NCBI RefSeq assembly: GCF_030272615.1
Contig: NC_081410.1
Coordinates: 291,618,457-291,682,456, forward strand
From: Cryptomeria japonica
Taxonomy: Eukaryota; Streptophyta; Pinopsida; Cupressales; Cupressaceae
Direction of reading: 5' to 3'
Length of the DNA stretch: 64,000 bases
Part shown: piece after piece, positions 22,601 to 34,066 of the stretch
How positions within the stretch are numbered: the stretch's first letter is position 1
Layout: every line of letters begins with the position of its first letter
The notes under the pieces: model-generated
Database searches by the model: none
The model's input: only the letters and a program-made list of their open reading frames with translations
Told to the model about the DNA's origin: nothing
Translations under genes and position numbers: made by a program

Positions 22601-23954
22601 GATGGCGCTGAGGTGGAAATGATGGAGCAGTCCAGTGGCAGACAGATGGTGATCTGCATGGCAGACAAGTGGCGGATGGATGAGGTGTCATCCTAGGTGG
22701 CGACCAATGGACCCTCCCGATGAATCACAAGCTGCCACATGGCAGGACGCAGGGCCAAAAATGGACTGAAAATTAAAGTTAAATGTATAGTTTCAACTAT
22801 GTGGAAAATTCAAAAAATTTAAATGATGGTTCCAGATTCAAGATTAATTCGCTTATGGGTATTTGTTTACCCAAAATGGAAAGTATTATATATTATCAAA
22901 AAGCTCTCAAGACGGGGAATGAATTTATAGAGTTTGTTTTAACAAACATGAGATATTTTGAGAGCAGTTTTCATGGGAAAAAAGGAGATATTTTTGCAAT
23001 TAGGCAAAAAAAGGGACACTTGGCGACTTCTGATGCATTTTGGTCTTTTCCCCCCCTCCATATTCTCATTTCTTCTCAATTGTAAGGGTTCCAGAAATTT
23101 GGAGAAATGCTCTAGAGTTTCATGGTTTTCCAGTTCTCAATTTCTCGACCCAAGTTTGTAAAATTCTATGGATCTCTTCAGGGTATAGAGGTTACATTTC
23201 AGTATTGTAGATTGTTTTCGAGTTGTAGGTTTTACTTATGTTAGGCATGAGTAAATTTCACACAAGATTGTCTCTAGGCATGTATTTCATTGTTACAAAT
23301 TGAATCCTCAAGGAGGATGGAATTTGTCATTTCTAGGAGATTGTTGTGACTGTTTGTAGGTATCCTTCAATGAAGGTTTTCAATTCTGTAATCGGTCATA
23401 AATAATGGAATACATATCCAAGATTTCATGTATTTGTGAAGGAATTGAGTAATACATTATTATAAGGTATTGATGCAGGAGTATATTGTAAGGAAAACAA
23501 ATTTGCAGCCAAGATTTGCATTTACGGTTTTGTGTGTGACTCCATGCCCAATGAATAAGGCACTGGTCTCTAAAGGATTTGGGGATACTTTCAAATTTAA
23601 AAATTTAAAGAAAATTTATTTCCCTTTGTGTTTAGGGGTTGTGTTCTATTCATTCCAAGTTCTATTTCATCTATTGTTTGTACAGATCTAGCCAATCTGT
23701 ATGTGTTTTCTAACTTGTTGAGCTTGTGGAATGATTTATCTGCTTATTGTTGATGCAGTCATATGTCTATAACTATTATATTTAATGCATCAAAAGGGTG
23801 TCACTCCTAGGTCTAGTAGAACCTGAAGTGCAAGAGGATCAATTAAGGTCCTATGTTATGTTGTCCAAGTCCTGATGTGTTCTATAGATTGAAATTGGCC
23901 ATTTCATAGAAGGATTGTAGGTGAACTTGGGTTAACCAGATTTGGTGAACAACA
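19649..23954 (+). repeat. Element C, 3' LTR (4306 bp)
   Basis: Collinear with 12887-17158. The first dinucleotide is TA instead of TG (G-to-A change), and the end AACA is followed by the CTAGG duplication. Confidence 0.93.
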
Positions 23955-24261
23955 CTAGGAAATCTCTTGTATCCTTCAAATGCCATGTTTGATTTCTTCT
24001 CTTTGTTCCTTTTCTTGGGACTCAACTGGATAAAATCTTCTTATCCCTTGTGTAGAGATCTCCTCCCTTGCATAAATCTTATTGACAAATTCCTAGGGGT
24101 TTCTCTTATTTTATCAACATACCAATTATTATTCATGTATTAAAATGTAGAGTCGCCACCTCCTAAGAGGAAATATTACCAACTTAAATGATATTCTGGG
24201 ATCTCTCCTCCAGTAGAGTTTGAAATACGCTACCAAATATTCTGAAAAACTTTGTGTGATC
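23955..24261 (-). other. Element A leader and first gag codons
   Basis: On the minus strand this is the 5' leader of element A, ending with the gag ATG at 23986-23984 and about ten codons. A partial second primer-like sequence TGGCGACTCTA lies at 24158-24148. No other feature is seen. Confidence 0.65.
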
Positions 24262-24279
24262 TCCCCAGCAGAGTCACCA
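24262..24279 (-). other. Element A primer-binding site (tRNA-Arg-type)
   Basis: Minus strand TGGTGACTCTGCTGGGGA, six bases from the inferred LTR end. It differs from element C's site at two positions, one being C to T at the fourth base, which supports common ancestry of the two elements. Confidence 0.8.
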
Positions 24280-24285
24280 ATCCGT

Positions 24286-27192
24286 TGATTCCCAAAACCA
24301 TGGATTGGAAAACTAAAAGACTTGCCAAATCCTCAAGTAATCCAATCAGCCTTGGCCAATGAACAGGGATGGTCAAAGACCAAATCCCTCTGCACTTAAG
24401 GATCCATTGAACCTAGGTGGGTATGTTACAAGCTAGGGTTGTTGTTGCACCAAAAGATCAATCTGTCAATGCATGATACAACCACTAGACTTATAGAATC
24501 CACAGGAGGTTGTTAAACCATGTCGCAAATCCCCACAAAGGATATTGGCCCACTACCAACAATCCCCTCCCAGCATCACTCGCTATGGCCTACATGATTC
24601 AAACCTATGACCAAGCTCTCATACCACTTGTTACAAGCTAAGGTTGTCGTTGCACCAAAAGATCGACCTGTCAATGCCCGATACAACCACTCGACTTATA
24701 GAATCCACAGGAGGCTATTAAACCATGTCGTGAATCCCCGCAAGGGATGCTGGCCCACTACCAATAGGGTATACCTCTCCCTCTCAAGCACAAAAAGAGT
24801 TATTTAAAGTGGATTTAAGCTTTATGTTTAGCAAATGCAAAACTGGCAAATGATTGTTCTACAATTATGCTTTATTATGTTCTTTAAGTGAATTCTCTTT
24901 AAAAGAAAATGAAAATGATTATGATTGTATATTAAGAATAAGAATTCTTTCAGGACTTAAAATAAATATGCAAAGATCAGTTCATATAGGATTTGGGGAG
25001 AATGTTTCTCTATCAAGGACCTTAAATGCATAACAAACTAGGACCTTAAAAGATAAATAATAGACCAGGCCTCTATCCAGGGATATTTATGACACTTTGT
25101 GGACAAGAGATGTTATCAACTCCAAAGACAATATTAATCATCAACTATGAAGGTTTCAGTATGTGTTACACAAACAATGAAAACTCAATCTCACATTTAA
25201 TGTAATAGCATGTGATGGCACATCATAGCAAATGAAATGACAGATTTATCAAGAGGACAAAGATAACTCATCAACACAAAAGAATGCACAATATTTAGAA
25301 AAGAAACAGCGAACCCTATATATTAATATTTAGGAAATGATTGCATACATAAGATGCACTTGAAGATACTCCATTACAGTCTATTTGCACAAAAAGATAC
25401 TTCTTCTTCCTATAGACTTCCCTAATACATATAGCTTACAGTCCTTTCGCAGCACTATTTGCCCCCCTATTTTCATCTGTTTTGGTATCCCGTTATATAC
25501 ATAACTGAAGGGATGTGAACAAGCTTCAAACCAATGCGTCTATTCCTAACGACTACCTAAGTTGCAACTGAAGACATGTAATTACAACATGACAAACAAC
25601 TAAGTTCACAGACTGAGATCTTAGGCATTCCCGTAGTTTCTTTTGCTTGTATACTCCTCAGTGCCATTGTCTTCCCGATAAAAAAATCATGCATGAGAGA
25701 AAGAAAATTAGGTATTCATTAAGTCAAACATAAAAACTTACCTTCAGTTGTATCGCCATAAGTCTTCCAGATGAGATCTCCTTCTTCACAACCGCCTTAA
25801 CTTCCTCATTAGGTATCGGAATAACTCATTTCACTCTATTCTGATGCCAGAAGTTACCCCGATAGATCTACCCTCTGTGGCATTCTACCCATCGTGCATT
25901 GGCATAAATTTAGAAATGTGTCTCCACTATCCCGACGAGTCTTCCTGCACTTTACTCTCCTTTTTGGGCTGCTTTGATCCATCGGTGTAAGTTTTTTAGT
26001 TCTATCCCAAAATTTAACATTTCTTCAATGAACCTCATGTCGACGAAACTATTGCTTTCAGTGAGTCTATTTTGAGATTCATCACGGCCAAGGTTTGTTC
26101 GATAAACTCAACACTACTGGACCCACCATTTCACTTTAATCGCCTGCTTCAACTGCCACGTGGCACCCCTTGATTGGCTTCGGGGTCCATGTCTTGACAC
26201 CTCAGTGCGGCCTGGACTCACCTCCAGAATGAGGCTTTTTCTCAACCACTTCCTTCTAGTAGGCCCCACCACTCATTCGCCACGTCTCAACGTTTGGTTT
26301 TCTAGTGGATCCACCTACCCGCCACCTGGACCTGCCACCGGACTTGGGCCCACTTCGTCACCAAGTCGCGAGGATTAACTGCCAAGCAATTTCACATAGC
26401 GGTATAGTGATGGCCCTTAGATCTTCCTCCCAGTCGCCTGATCTTCCTTGGTCTTCTTGGCCTTTATCTTACCTTTTATGCCTCCCTTCTGTCGCGGGTC
26501 AACCTATGATTTGCTCTGAGTCCACCTGGATGCCACCTATTTGCCACCTCAATAGTCGCTATATCATAGAGGATATGGGTCGTGCAAGTTTCTATCATGG
26601 TATAGCGATGGCTGATAAATCTTCCTCGATCTCCGTTGATCTATCTGAACCTGCATGCTCATTAATCATCATTTCTAGCACGTGCTTAGTCACCAAGCTG
26701 CAGGGATAAACCAGCATGCATCTCTGCCTCACAGTATAGCGACAACCACTGGATCATCTTGGTCTATCATCCAATCCGGCCAACATGCTCAGTTATTAAC
26801 TTGCCTTTTTACTATAAAAGTTAGGCTTTTTCAGATGTGTGCGCATGCGGGGGCCCACCGGTGCTGAGCTAGCACTTTGTCAAAAGCCATTTGTATTTCG
26901 ACAGTTATAATGTGAGTTGCCTAGGGTTTAAATATGAAAAGAGACAATCCCACAAACAATGTGGGATAAAGGCTTTCCCTCTTCTGGTGCAGCACACTTG
27001 AGAGTCTCCAAAGCCTTTTCCATCATTCCATATGTGCAGGTTTGGGTTCTTGGCGAAACCAGTTAATCTTTGGACAACACCTTTTTCTTCAAGATGCTTC
27101 TGCATATAAAAACACCTATAGTAAATGCTCGAATGATAAGAAAAAGGGCATATATATATAGAACAAATATTTTGTAAAAATATGTGCTAACA
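24286..27192 (-). repeat. Element A, 5' LTR (contains a TRIM insertion)
   Basis: The outer end TGCTAACA at 27185-27192 is secure because it matches the 3' LTR copy at 1-363. The inner end at TGATTCCC (24286) is inferred from its closeness to the primer site. Length is 2907 bp, or about 2.56 kb without the TRIM and its duplication. The segment at about 26100-26800 is GC-rich, with repeated modules around CCATCGCTATACC and GTGGCAGGTCCAGGTGG on the minus strand, and resembles the GC-rich part of element C's LTR. Confidence 0.75.
24424..24766 (-). mobile_element. TRIM: 343-bp terminal-repeat retrotransposon in miniature
   Basis: Two direct repeats of 139 bp (24424-24562) and 138 bp (24629-24766) enclose 66 bp. 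Ends are TGTTACAAGC and CTACCAACA (the second copy ends AATA). A perfect 5-bp duplication GGGTA flanks it (24419-24423 and 24767-24771). On the minus strand a site TGGTATGAGAGC, one mismatch from the tRNA-Met primer site, follows the 5' repeat by two bases, and GGGAGGGGAT directly precedes the 3' repeat as polypurine tract. These are all the parts of a TRIM. It has no coding capacity and would need an autonomous copia-type element for mobility. Confidence 0.92.
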
Positions 27193-28260
27193 CCTTCTTG
27201 AACCCACAATCTTGTTCCATGACTCACAAACACTCTCAAGCTTCACATTGTTACTCAACTTGGACTCCCCCTTAAATAAGACTTCTCTTCATCAAATACC
27301 AACTCACAATGCATAAGAATTGTCTCAAAGACATAGGCAGCCCCCTTGAAGACTCTTCTTTCTTGACCAAACCATCTTTCTACACCCTCCCATCCACCTT
27401 AAGGGATTCAACAACATTTATTGCAGGTTTACTATCTTTAGGACAGTCATGACAAATGGGATCCTCTCCTCCCACTAGGACCTTCTAGCACCTCCAAGGG
27501 TCACTAAAGGTCTTCACACACCTTTCCAAATTGTTTCCCACTCATCAAACCCACTCTTTGCATCTTATTTATAAGATCTCAGTCCACTAATCTTTTAGGA
27601 TAGTCATAGGCTCAATCTAGGATAGTCATATTAATAATGGTCAATTTGATCCACCAAGGGCCACAATGCCTTGGGAAGGGTCTACGCTAACCCCTTACAC
27701 CCCTTACTACCTTCCTCCAACCTTCCAATTTCACATTCACTCTTATATCCACCCAAACAACTTCAATCTTGTTGTCTTTACAAGTTTGAGACACAAAATC
27801 AGTCACTTTACAATTTGTATTCCTTCATGTTTTTTTTTACAGATCTCTCCTATACTCTTGAGGCTTCTTCTTGAATCTTTTATTCTTGGATACCTAAACT
27901 TTGATGATGAAAACTATTAGAGGAAGGATACATGAGGAGCAAAGGGTCCTTTTAGGTCAACATGGAAGAGACCAAAATGCATCAACACTTTACTCATCAC
28001 CAAAAGATAACACAAAATCACATATACAACACAACATGTATACAACATATAGAAGAATAAAGATACAAATACAAGAATGCCACAAAATGATTAGTCTCTT
28101 TGTATCCTTGTGTCAATGGAGAATTAAAGGTCATCAAAAGAGAATCTAAAAAACAAAAGGCACATCAAGCAACACATCACGAGGAATCAAATCATATTCC
28201 ATATTTGCAATGCTTTATTTTCCCTGATGGCAATTCTTTCCTTTTTTTTAAATATAGGTT
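27193..28260. other. No recognised feature
   Basis: Right flank of element A. Pyrimidine-rich on the plus strand, with only short frames that carry no motif. It may be old retroelement debris; I cannot assign it. Confidence 0.4.
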
Positions 28261-28660
28261 GTTTGTCAGAATTTCAACAGACATTCCTAACATAGGCCCC
28301 GATGAGAGTGTTGTACCTACGATGAATTTTTTGTCACAGATACAACACTCTCATCAGAGCTTCCTTGCATTTGTCATAGAAATTCCGATGAAAAAGGGCA
28401 CTACACTCCGATGGGAATGTTGAACCTACAACGAAAAATTTCATCGTAGGTACATCATTCCAATCAGAGCATAGTGCCCTTTTTCATTGGAATGCTGATG
28501 AAAACCTCAGTGCATGGTTCGTCAGACATTACCGACTTCGACAAAAGTCCGATTAATTAGACCGCCACATTATGTGTCAACTTTCAACAAAGAAGGCGTC
28601 AGAATTATGACAAAATTTATTCGTTGAATAACCCGACAAAATTTGAGTGACAAAAATATA
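28261..28660. repeat. Foldback region with two inverted repeats
   Basis: First palindrome: 15-bp perfect arms GATGAGAGTGTTGTA (28301-28315) and its complement (28341-28355). Second: arms of about 47 bp (28382-28429 and about 28447-28493) with a perfect 16-bp core ATGAAAAAGGGCACTA (28388-28403, complement 28472-28487). Words such as CCGATGAAA and GTCAGAATTATGAC recur, as in subterminal regions of some plant DNA transposons. No transposase, clear terminal repeat or target duplication was found, so a MITE or CACTA remnant is only a suggestion. Confidence 0.5.
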
Positions 28661-29155
28661 GAGCTTTGGGTCAGGGGGAGTTTGTTTAGAAATAAAAATC
28701 TTCTATCCTCCCTGTCTTAGTGAATTATTTCATTGATCTAGCATGGCAATGTTTTATGTGTTATCTAGTAAATAGAGGAATTTTTATTAAAATCATCAAC
28801 AAGACAGTTAATGGTAGAAAACCTTAAGAAAGTGTTTTTTGCAAGATAAGTATCAACTTTTTAAATGCATTCTTGCATATCAGTTATTTGTGTTTGAGAT
28901 TATTGTGAACTATATAGGAGTAGAAAAGTAAGCAGTGAAAGCAATCATGGAAGGAAAATTGATCATTGGAGAATCTAGCAGTGAGGAATTTTAGGTTTTG
29001 GATAAGGTGCTCCTAGATGAATTTAACCTAGAGACAATCAGAGATGTTGAAGCTAGTCTAAAGGGTAAAAGGATTGGAAAGAAAAAGGTTTGAATCTTTG
29101 GACATAATTCCCTTGATTTGATAATGTGAAAGTTATTAAGATGACCCTTAGCCAC
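28661..29155. other. No recognised feature
   Basis: AT-rich. A short plus-strand frame from ATG 28948 reads acidic residues (GESSSEEF) and then, after a stop, continues for about 30 codons with no known motif. Confidence 0.35.
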
Positions 29156-30409
29156 TGTAGTGTCCTAAAATTCAACCCTTTGCAAGTTTGTCCTCATTTA
29201 GGGCCTTCACCTTGGTGTTCTCATCTTCATGTTTTATCAGGACCTATTTATGCCTCCCCCATGGAATAAGCATCATGTTTTCACTCTTTACCTTATTCGG
29301 ACCCCTTGTCCTTGTCCTAAATTGGGGTAGGACTACGGCGTCGCACCCTAGTTCTCACAAGGACCATGGCTGGTGCCATGGTCCTCCTCAATTGGACCAT
29401 ATTTTCACACTTTACTTTTTTGGGACCCCTTGTCCTTATCCTAAATTGGGGTAGGACTAGGGCATGGCGCCCTGATTCTCACTAGGACCATGGCTGGTCC
29501 TCCTCAATTGGGCCTTACTTTGAACCCTTATCTCTATCTCAAATTTTGATTATGAAACTTTCCCCCATGTAGGCCTATCTCAAATTTGATTGGCCCTATC
29601 TCAAATTTGATTGGGAAATTTGATTGGGATACTACATTCGGGCATTCAAGCATTCATCATCAAGCACTCTTCAAGGTTTCATATTCTTCATCTATCTATT
29701 GGAGTGATATTACATTATTTATTTGCAAGTATGTGTGTGTGATTAGGGTTTTTTTATGTTCATGCCATTTCATACAACATATGTGATTATATTCAAGAAG
29801 CAAAGCATCATTATCAATCATTGCAGATCTAACATATACCTTTCCATTATTTAGTTCAATATTTGCAATATTTCATTCAAGGTTGATTCCTCAACTAGGG
29901 ATTGACTTAGGCAAACCCTAGTTCCCAACATATTTCCCTCTCTTTCTATGTGCAAAAAATAGGTGCACGACTGTACTTTTCAAAATAAGCTTCAAACACA
30001 GAGAGGGAAAAACCTTTATCGACCATCAAAAATTTTAGAGGACCAAGAGGGGGCACCCTAGTCCCTGCACACAGTCCCTATTATTTTTGGCATTTTTCAC
30101 AAAGAAGCTCCAAAACATCTCATACTTCTCAGATCCAAGTGCATGACGAAATCCCTAACTTATAGCTCACTCTTTCTGCATATTTTTTGTCAAATCTCAG
30201 CATTTTACACTCTTTCAATAATTCAACTTGCAAAAGAGGAAAACCCAAATCAATCCAATCCACTCAGTATTCATTCCTTGTCTCAATTAGGATTGGAGCT
30301 AGTGGATTCATCGCATCTTTTGAATCTAAAGTCCTCCAAGTAAAAATCGCCTTAGTAATTTCTCCCTTCCATGTGCTGAATTTTCTAAGCTCAATTTTTC
30401 CACTTTACA
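29156..30409 (+). repeat. Gypsy-type LTR copy (same family as element G), degenerate
   Basis: Starts TGTAGTGTCC and ends ACTTTACA. Its start aligns with element G's LTR start at 44916, and the stretch from about 29880 to the end aligns with 52040-52560. Flanking bases differ (GCCAC and ATCGT), and no primer site follows it, so it is a damaged solo or truncated LTR rather than the edge of a visible element. It contains a diverged tandem duplication of about 120 bp (29277-29400 and 29401-29515). Confidence 0.65.
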
Positions 30410-33388
30410 ATCGTGTGTGGGATGACAATATCATGTTGGTTAAACCCTATCTAAATCACAAAGGAAGTTATTTTTGTGATCATCGACTTGTGCAATAGTG
30501 GAGAAGTTCTTACAAAGAAGTCAATCTTGAACAAAGAAGTGGAATCCATTTCACAACTCATTGAAATGGATTGATGTAGAGAAAATATAGTGCTACTAGA
30601 CTTTAAAGGCACCACATGAGAAATATTTAGGGTTTTGATGTCTAGAGTTTATAGGACCAACATCAAATCAATCACAAGCATTGATCCTTATAGCAGTGGT
30701 ATAAGCCACTAATATTGTCATCAATAACAGTACTGCACTCATTGACCAACATGACTAGTTCCAGCCAACACAAGGAATGATAAAGATATTAATGAGATGG
30801 CAATCCATTAATGTTTGATGAATAAAAGAATGTGAAAGGTTGAAAAGGGTGAAACATCATAATAGGGAGAATATCAAAGGACTAATTTATTCATAGTCCT
30901 AGACCATACAAAGGAAAGTTAGGGTAAACAAACAACCAAGGTAGTGTGCAATAATGACATCCTTGTCCTCAAATACACAAAGCCAAATAGAGGTATATCA
31001 AAATAGAAAGTAGTTATAGTTATGCAAAAGAGAAAAGTTTCATAGAAATTAATGAATACATCAAAGGATAAGTGACTCAGGTCACAAAGCCTTAGAGGTT
31101 AATGTATTGACAAGTGAGAGAAAGATCACAAAATAAAATCTGAGAGATAGCACATCATGGACAGTGTTATTACGAAGGAATAATTTGTGTGTAGTATAGA
31201 CAAGGCACAAAATCAAGTGAGAAGACTCAATCATAGTTCATTGAAGATAATAACTTCCACCTTTCAAAGGCATAGGCATTGTGTTTCATACAGGTATGAT
31301 TACTGCAAGAGAAGATATTCACAAAGAATAGTCCTCCCAAAGCTTCCATGGGTTCATAAGGAGAAGCTTACAAAGTGTAGTTAAAGGTGTATTTTCACAA
31401 TTAATGGTCACAATATAGCAACGAGGGCTTCAATGAACTATTGAATAGGAGCAAAAAATGCATTCATAGGAATTTATAGTCTATCATGAACAATGAATAG
31501 GCTAGCATCAATGAACTCATGAGTAGGAGCAACAATCCAAGGATATAATCATTTTTAAGGGCCAATCTAGAAATTTGAACAGTGAAGGAAACACACGGTG
31601 ATTAAATAATATGAGGAAAAAATGGTTGGCAATCCACACATGGTGATAATTACAATAATAACAACAATGAAGTATTAGGATGCTTCATCATAGTGGATAG
31701 TGCTAAAGAGAAATAATCTCATGAATTACTGGTACAGTAAATATAGTGATTCAAATCACAAAGGCAACACAGTTAGAGAGAAGTCTATAAAAGACAATGG
31801 CTCTGCTATAAAAGAAAGAATAAGGCAAAGATCAACCCTTAGGGTTTTTAGAGTGCATAGATCAATCACATGAGGGTATAAAGAATGGCAATCTTACCAG
31901 CCTATATCATAACAGTGATCATAGTCCCATTGCACGTTGATTAAAAGAAGTAAGAAGTAGCATCCACTACCATAATGTTCTATGATACAGTGATCTAGAG
32001 AGAATTTTGTCAAAGAGAATTCAATCAACATAGTGACTTCATACATGTATGAGTGGCAAGATAGTGGAAGGCTACAATAGTTAAGGAACAAAGATTGCAC
32101 ATAGATATAGTGACAAGGACAATGGTCTTAGAAATGATAATGATTTTGATAGTTGAGAGTGGCATAATGCAGTCTCAAGGCCATCCAAAGATTCACATCA
32201 GTGTCAAGTTGTTTCAATATAGTGAGCAATAGTGAAAAGCTCAAGGATAGGATGAGATTCATAAACAAGTCATACATTATAAAGGAATTAATAAAAGAAA
32301 AATTTGAATTCCAAATTCAAATTAATCATCAATGCAAACTGAAAAATTTAAAAATAAGTTACATGGGTCATCCAAGATTTGAGGAGTTTTTTGGGGGTTA
32401 AACAACAGTCTAACCCCTAATTTGAGGGCCTCCAAGGGTTAGTCATCAACCAAGGGGAGTTTTGAGGTAGTTAACTAAAATTAAATCTCAATTTTGATCC
32501 CTATTTTGTGGGATTTTCAAGCCAATACGCCCAACAACTGAATTTTCAAATTAAATGGCAGTTACCACTTGATTCTGAGCATAAGAAGTAGCCAAATCAT
32601 CAAGTCAACTCAGTCATGGAACCAAAGGGAGATAAGGATTAAAATTTCAAAGAGTTGGAGCCATTTCTTGATATAAGTTAAACTTTTCCCTCTTTTCTTC
32701 TCCAATTCTAAGACTTTTTCTTGGTTGTAGCATAAAGGAAAATTGTTCATAACTCCTTCCTCATGAGATTTTTAGTCAATGTATAGTATTTTGGAAACTT
32801 GTGCTGAAAGTTGCTCCTAATTCTCAATAAAGAAGCTCATTTCCTTCTCAGTTATTGACTGTTCTAGTATTGTATGTGAATGTTTTGATTAAAATATTGT
32901 GTTTTTTACTCTGCAATCCTTCATTTTATCTAGTTCCTTCAATTCTTGGTTTAGAAACAACATGTTATAGTGCTGGTCAATGAATGCATTACTAATTTTT
33001 ATGTATGGAATTTTCAAAACAACATTGTTTTCCCTTATACAAACATCAAAAAACATTAAACCTTTCATATAAAATATTATTACAAAAATGTGTAGTTGGG
33101 TTGTGAGCTGATATAGCTTCATAATTGAGTATATTGCGAGTTCAACAATATATCAAGTCTTCTCATTCATTGGTGCATCACCTATTAGTGCAATTTAAGT
33201 TTTGAATCATCCTTTTATCCCTTTTCTCAGTCTTAAATCAGTAATTCCTAGGATATCTAAAGGGGAACCAACCTATAATTTGGAAGTTCATCTTCACATT
33301 TATCAACCCATAGACTCAAAAATGTTCCAATGTTTCAAGGGATTGTTGAGCATCAAGCTTAGCTTCCAAGTGTAAATCCCTATGACAA
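30410..33388. other. Unassigned 3-kb stretch, no gene
   Basis: Purine-rich on the plus strand, no frame above about 80 codons, no retroelement domain. A phrase like CAATGAACTATTGAATAGGAG occurs twice near 31430 and 31508 with changes. It separates the LTR at 29156 from the truncated LTR at 33389 and may be an unrecognised insertion. Confidence 0.4.
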
Positions 33389-33633
33389 CAATTACTTCAA
33401 TAATCCCTCATTTTACCCTAATATTACAATTACACTACTATTCAACTTAGGAAGAAGGGGGCTCCCACACACGCAATTGGGTAAATCCAATTAAAATTAT
33501 TATCTCACTTTCTAATCAATTTTTTGTTAGATTTATTGGATTTACCCCCTTCTTTCAATGTAATGTGTGTTAATTGGGATAGTTAGTGGTTTTACTTGTT
33601 GAAACCCTAATTCCTAATGTTCATCGCATTACA
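33389..33633 (+). repeat. Element G2, 5' LTR (last 245 bp)
   Basis: Collinear with the end of the 3' LTR, ending CGCATTACA. Upstream bases no longer match, so the rest has been lost or displaced. Confidence 0.75.
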
Positions 33634-33636
33634 TTT

Positions 33637-33652
33637 TGGTGACCCTAACTCC
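33637..33652 (+). other. Element G2 primer-binding site candidate
   Basis: TGGTGACCCTAACTCC starts three bases after the LTR end. Element G has nearly the same sequence at the same place (52564). The tRNA was not identified. Confidence 0.6.
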
Positions 33653-34066
33653 TTGCTTGCTTATTTTTTATTTGTGGTCTCAAAACTATTTTTTAGGCAT
33701 TTGAAAAACTAATTTTGCAATCACAGATCATAATTACATAAATTTAGTAGTTAATTTCATAAAAACCCTAATTTATTTTGCTAATTTTGGCTTGAGGGTT
33801 CCATAATTTTTAACTTATATTTGTGTATCTGATTTTAAGAACTCATAATAAAAATTAATAAATCTGATTTGTTTTCTATTTTACATATGATTACATTGAT
33901 TTTTAGTTACCTTTATCATAATCATGTGTTAGATAATGACTTCTTTCATTTTACATTGCTTCTTTTCACTCATAATACTTTTGAATATTGCATGTTTAGG
34001 GTTTCTAAAATGTTTCCCACTTGAAAATCATATCTCAAAGCTTTTAGCCATTTTATATGTTGTTTT

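Larger units (their letters stand above)
12887..23954 (+). mobile_element. Element C: 11.07-kb pol-less LTR element with 4.3-kb LTRs (LARD-like)
   Basis: Plus-strand element bounded by TGTTGGG and GAACAACA and flanked by a perfect 5-bp duplication CTAGG (12882-12886 and 23955-23959). LTRs are 4272 and 4306 bp and the internal region is only 2490 bp, with a primer-binding site, one broken acidic reading frame and no gag-pol domains. This matches the definition of large retrotransposon derivatives (LARDs): long LTRs, small internal region, no polymerase. It sits in the first codons of element A's gag. First-285-bp LTR divergence is about 4 percent by hand; CpG-rich parts differ more. Confidence 0.93.
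1..27192 (-). mobile_element. Element A: degenerate Ty3/gypsy (Tat/OTA-type) LTR retrotransposon
   Basis: Minus-strand element whose 3' LTR is cut by the window start. Read on the minus strand the order is 5' LTR, primer-binding site, gag, protease, an extra RNase H, reverse transcriptase, RNase H, integrase, 3' LTR. Three later insertions interrupt it: B (1934-7943), C (12887-23954) and a TRIM (24424-24766). Subtracting B and C leaves about 6.8 kb of internal DNA, a normal size for this group. The 363-bp LTR stretch visible twice differs at roughly one base in ten by hand count, so the element is old, and every domain carries stops or frameshifts. The Tat/OTA assignment rests on the second RNase H and on the primer site. 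Exact lineage is not resolved. Confidence 0.85.

Noticed and set aside
24609-24628. A possible separate copia element suggested by the tRNA-Met-like primer site
   Set aside because: The site is explained by the TRIM, whose two repeats and GGGTA duplication bound it.
28948-29095. Short frame beginning with acidic residues
   Set aside because: Fewer than 50 codons, with a stop and no motif; kept only as a note in the unassigned region.
32889-33122. 77-codon minus-strand frame
   Set aside because: Hydrophobic AT-rich text without motif, next to no other coding signal.
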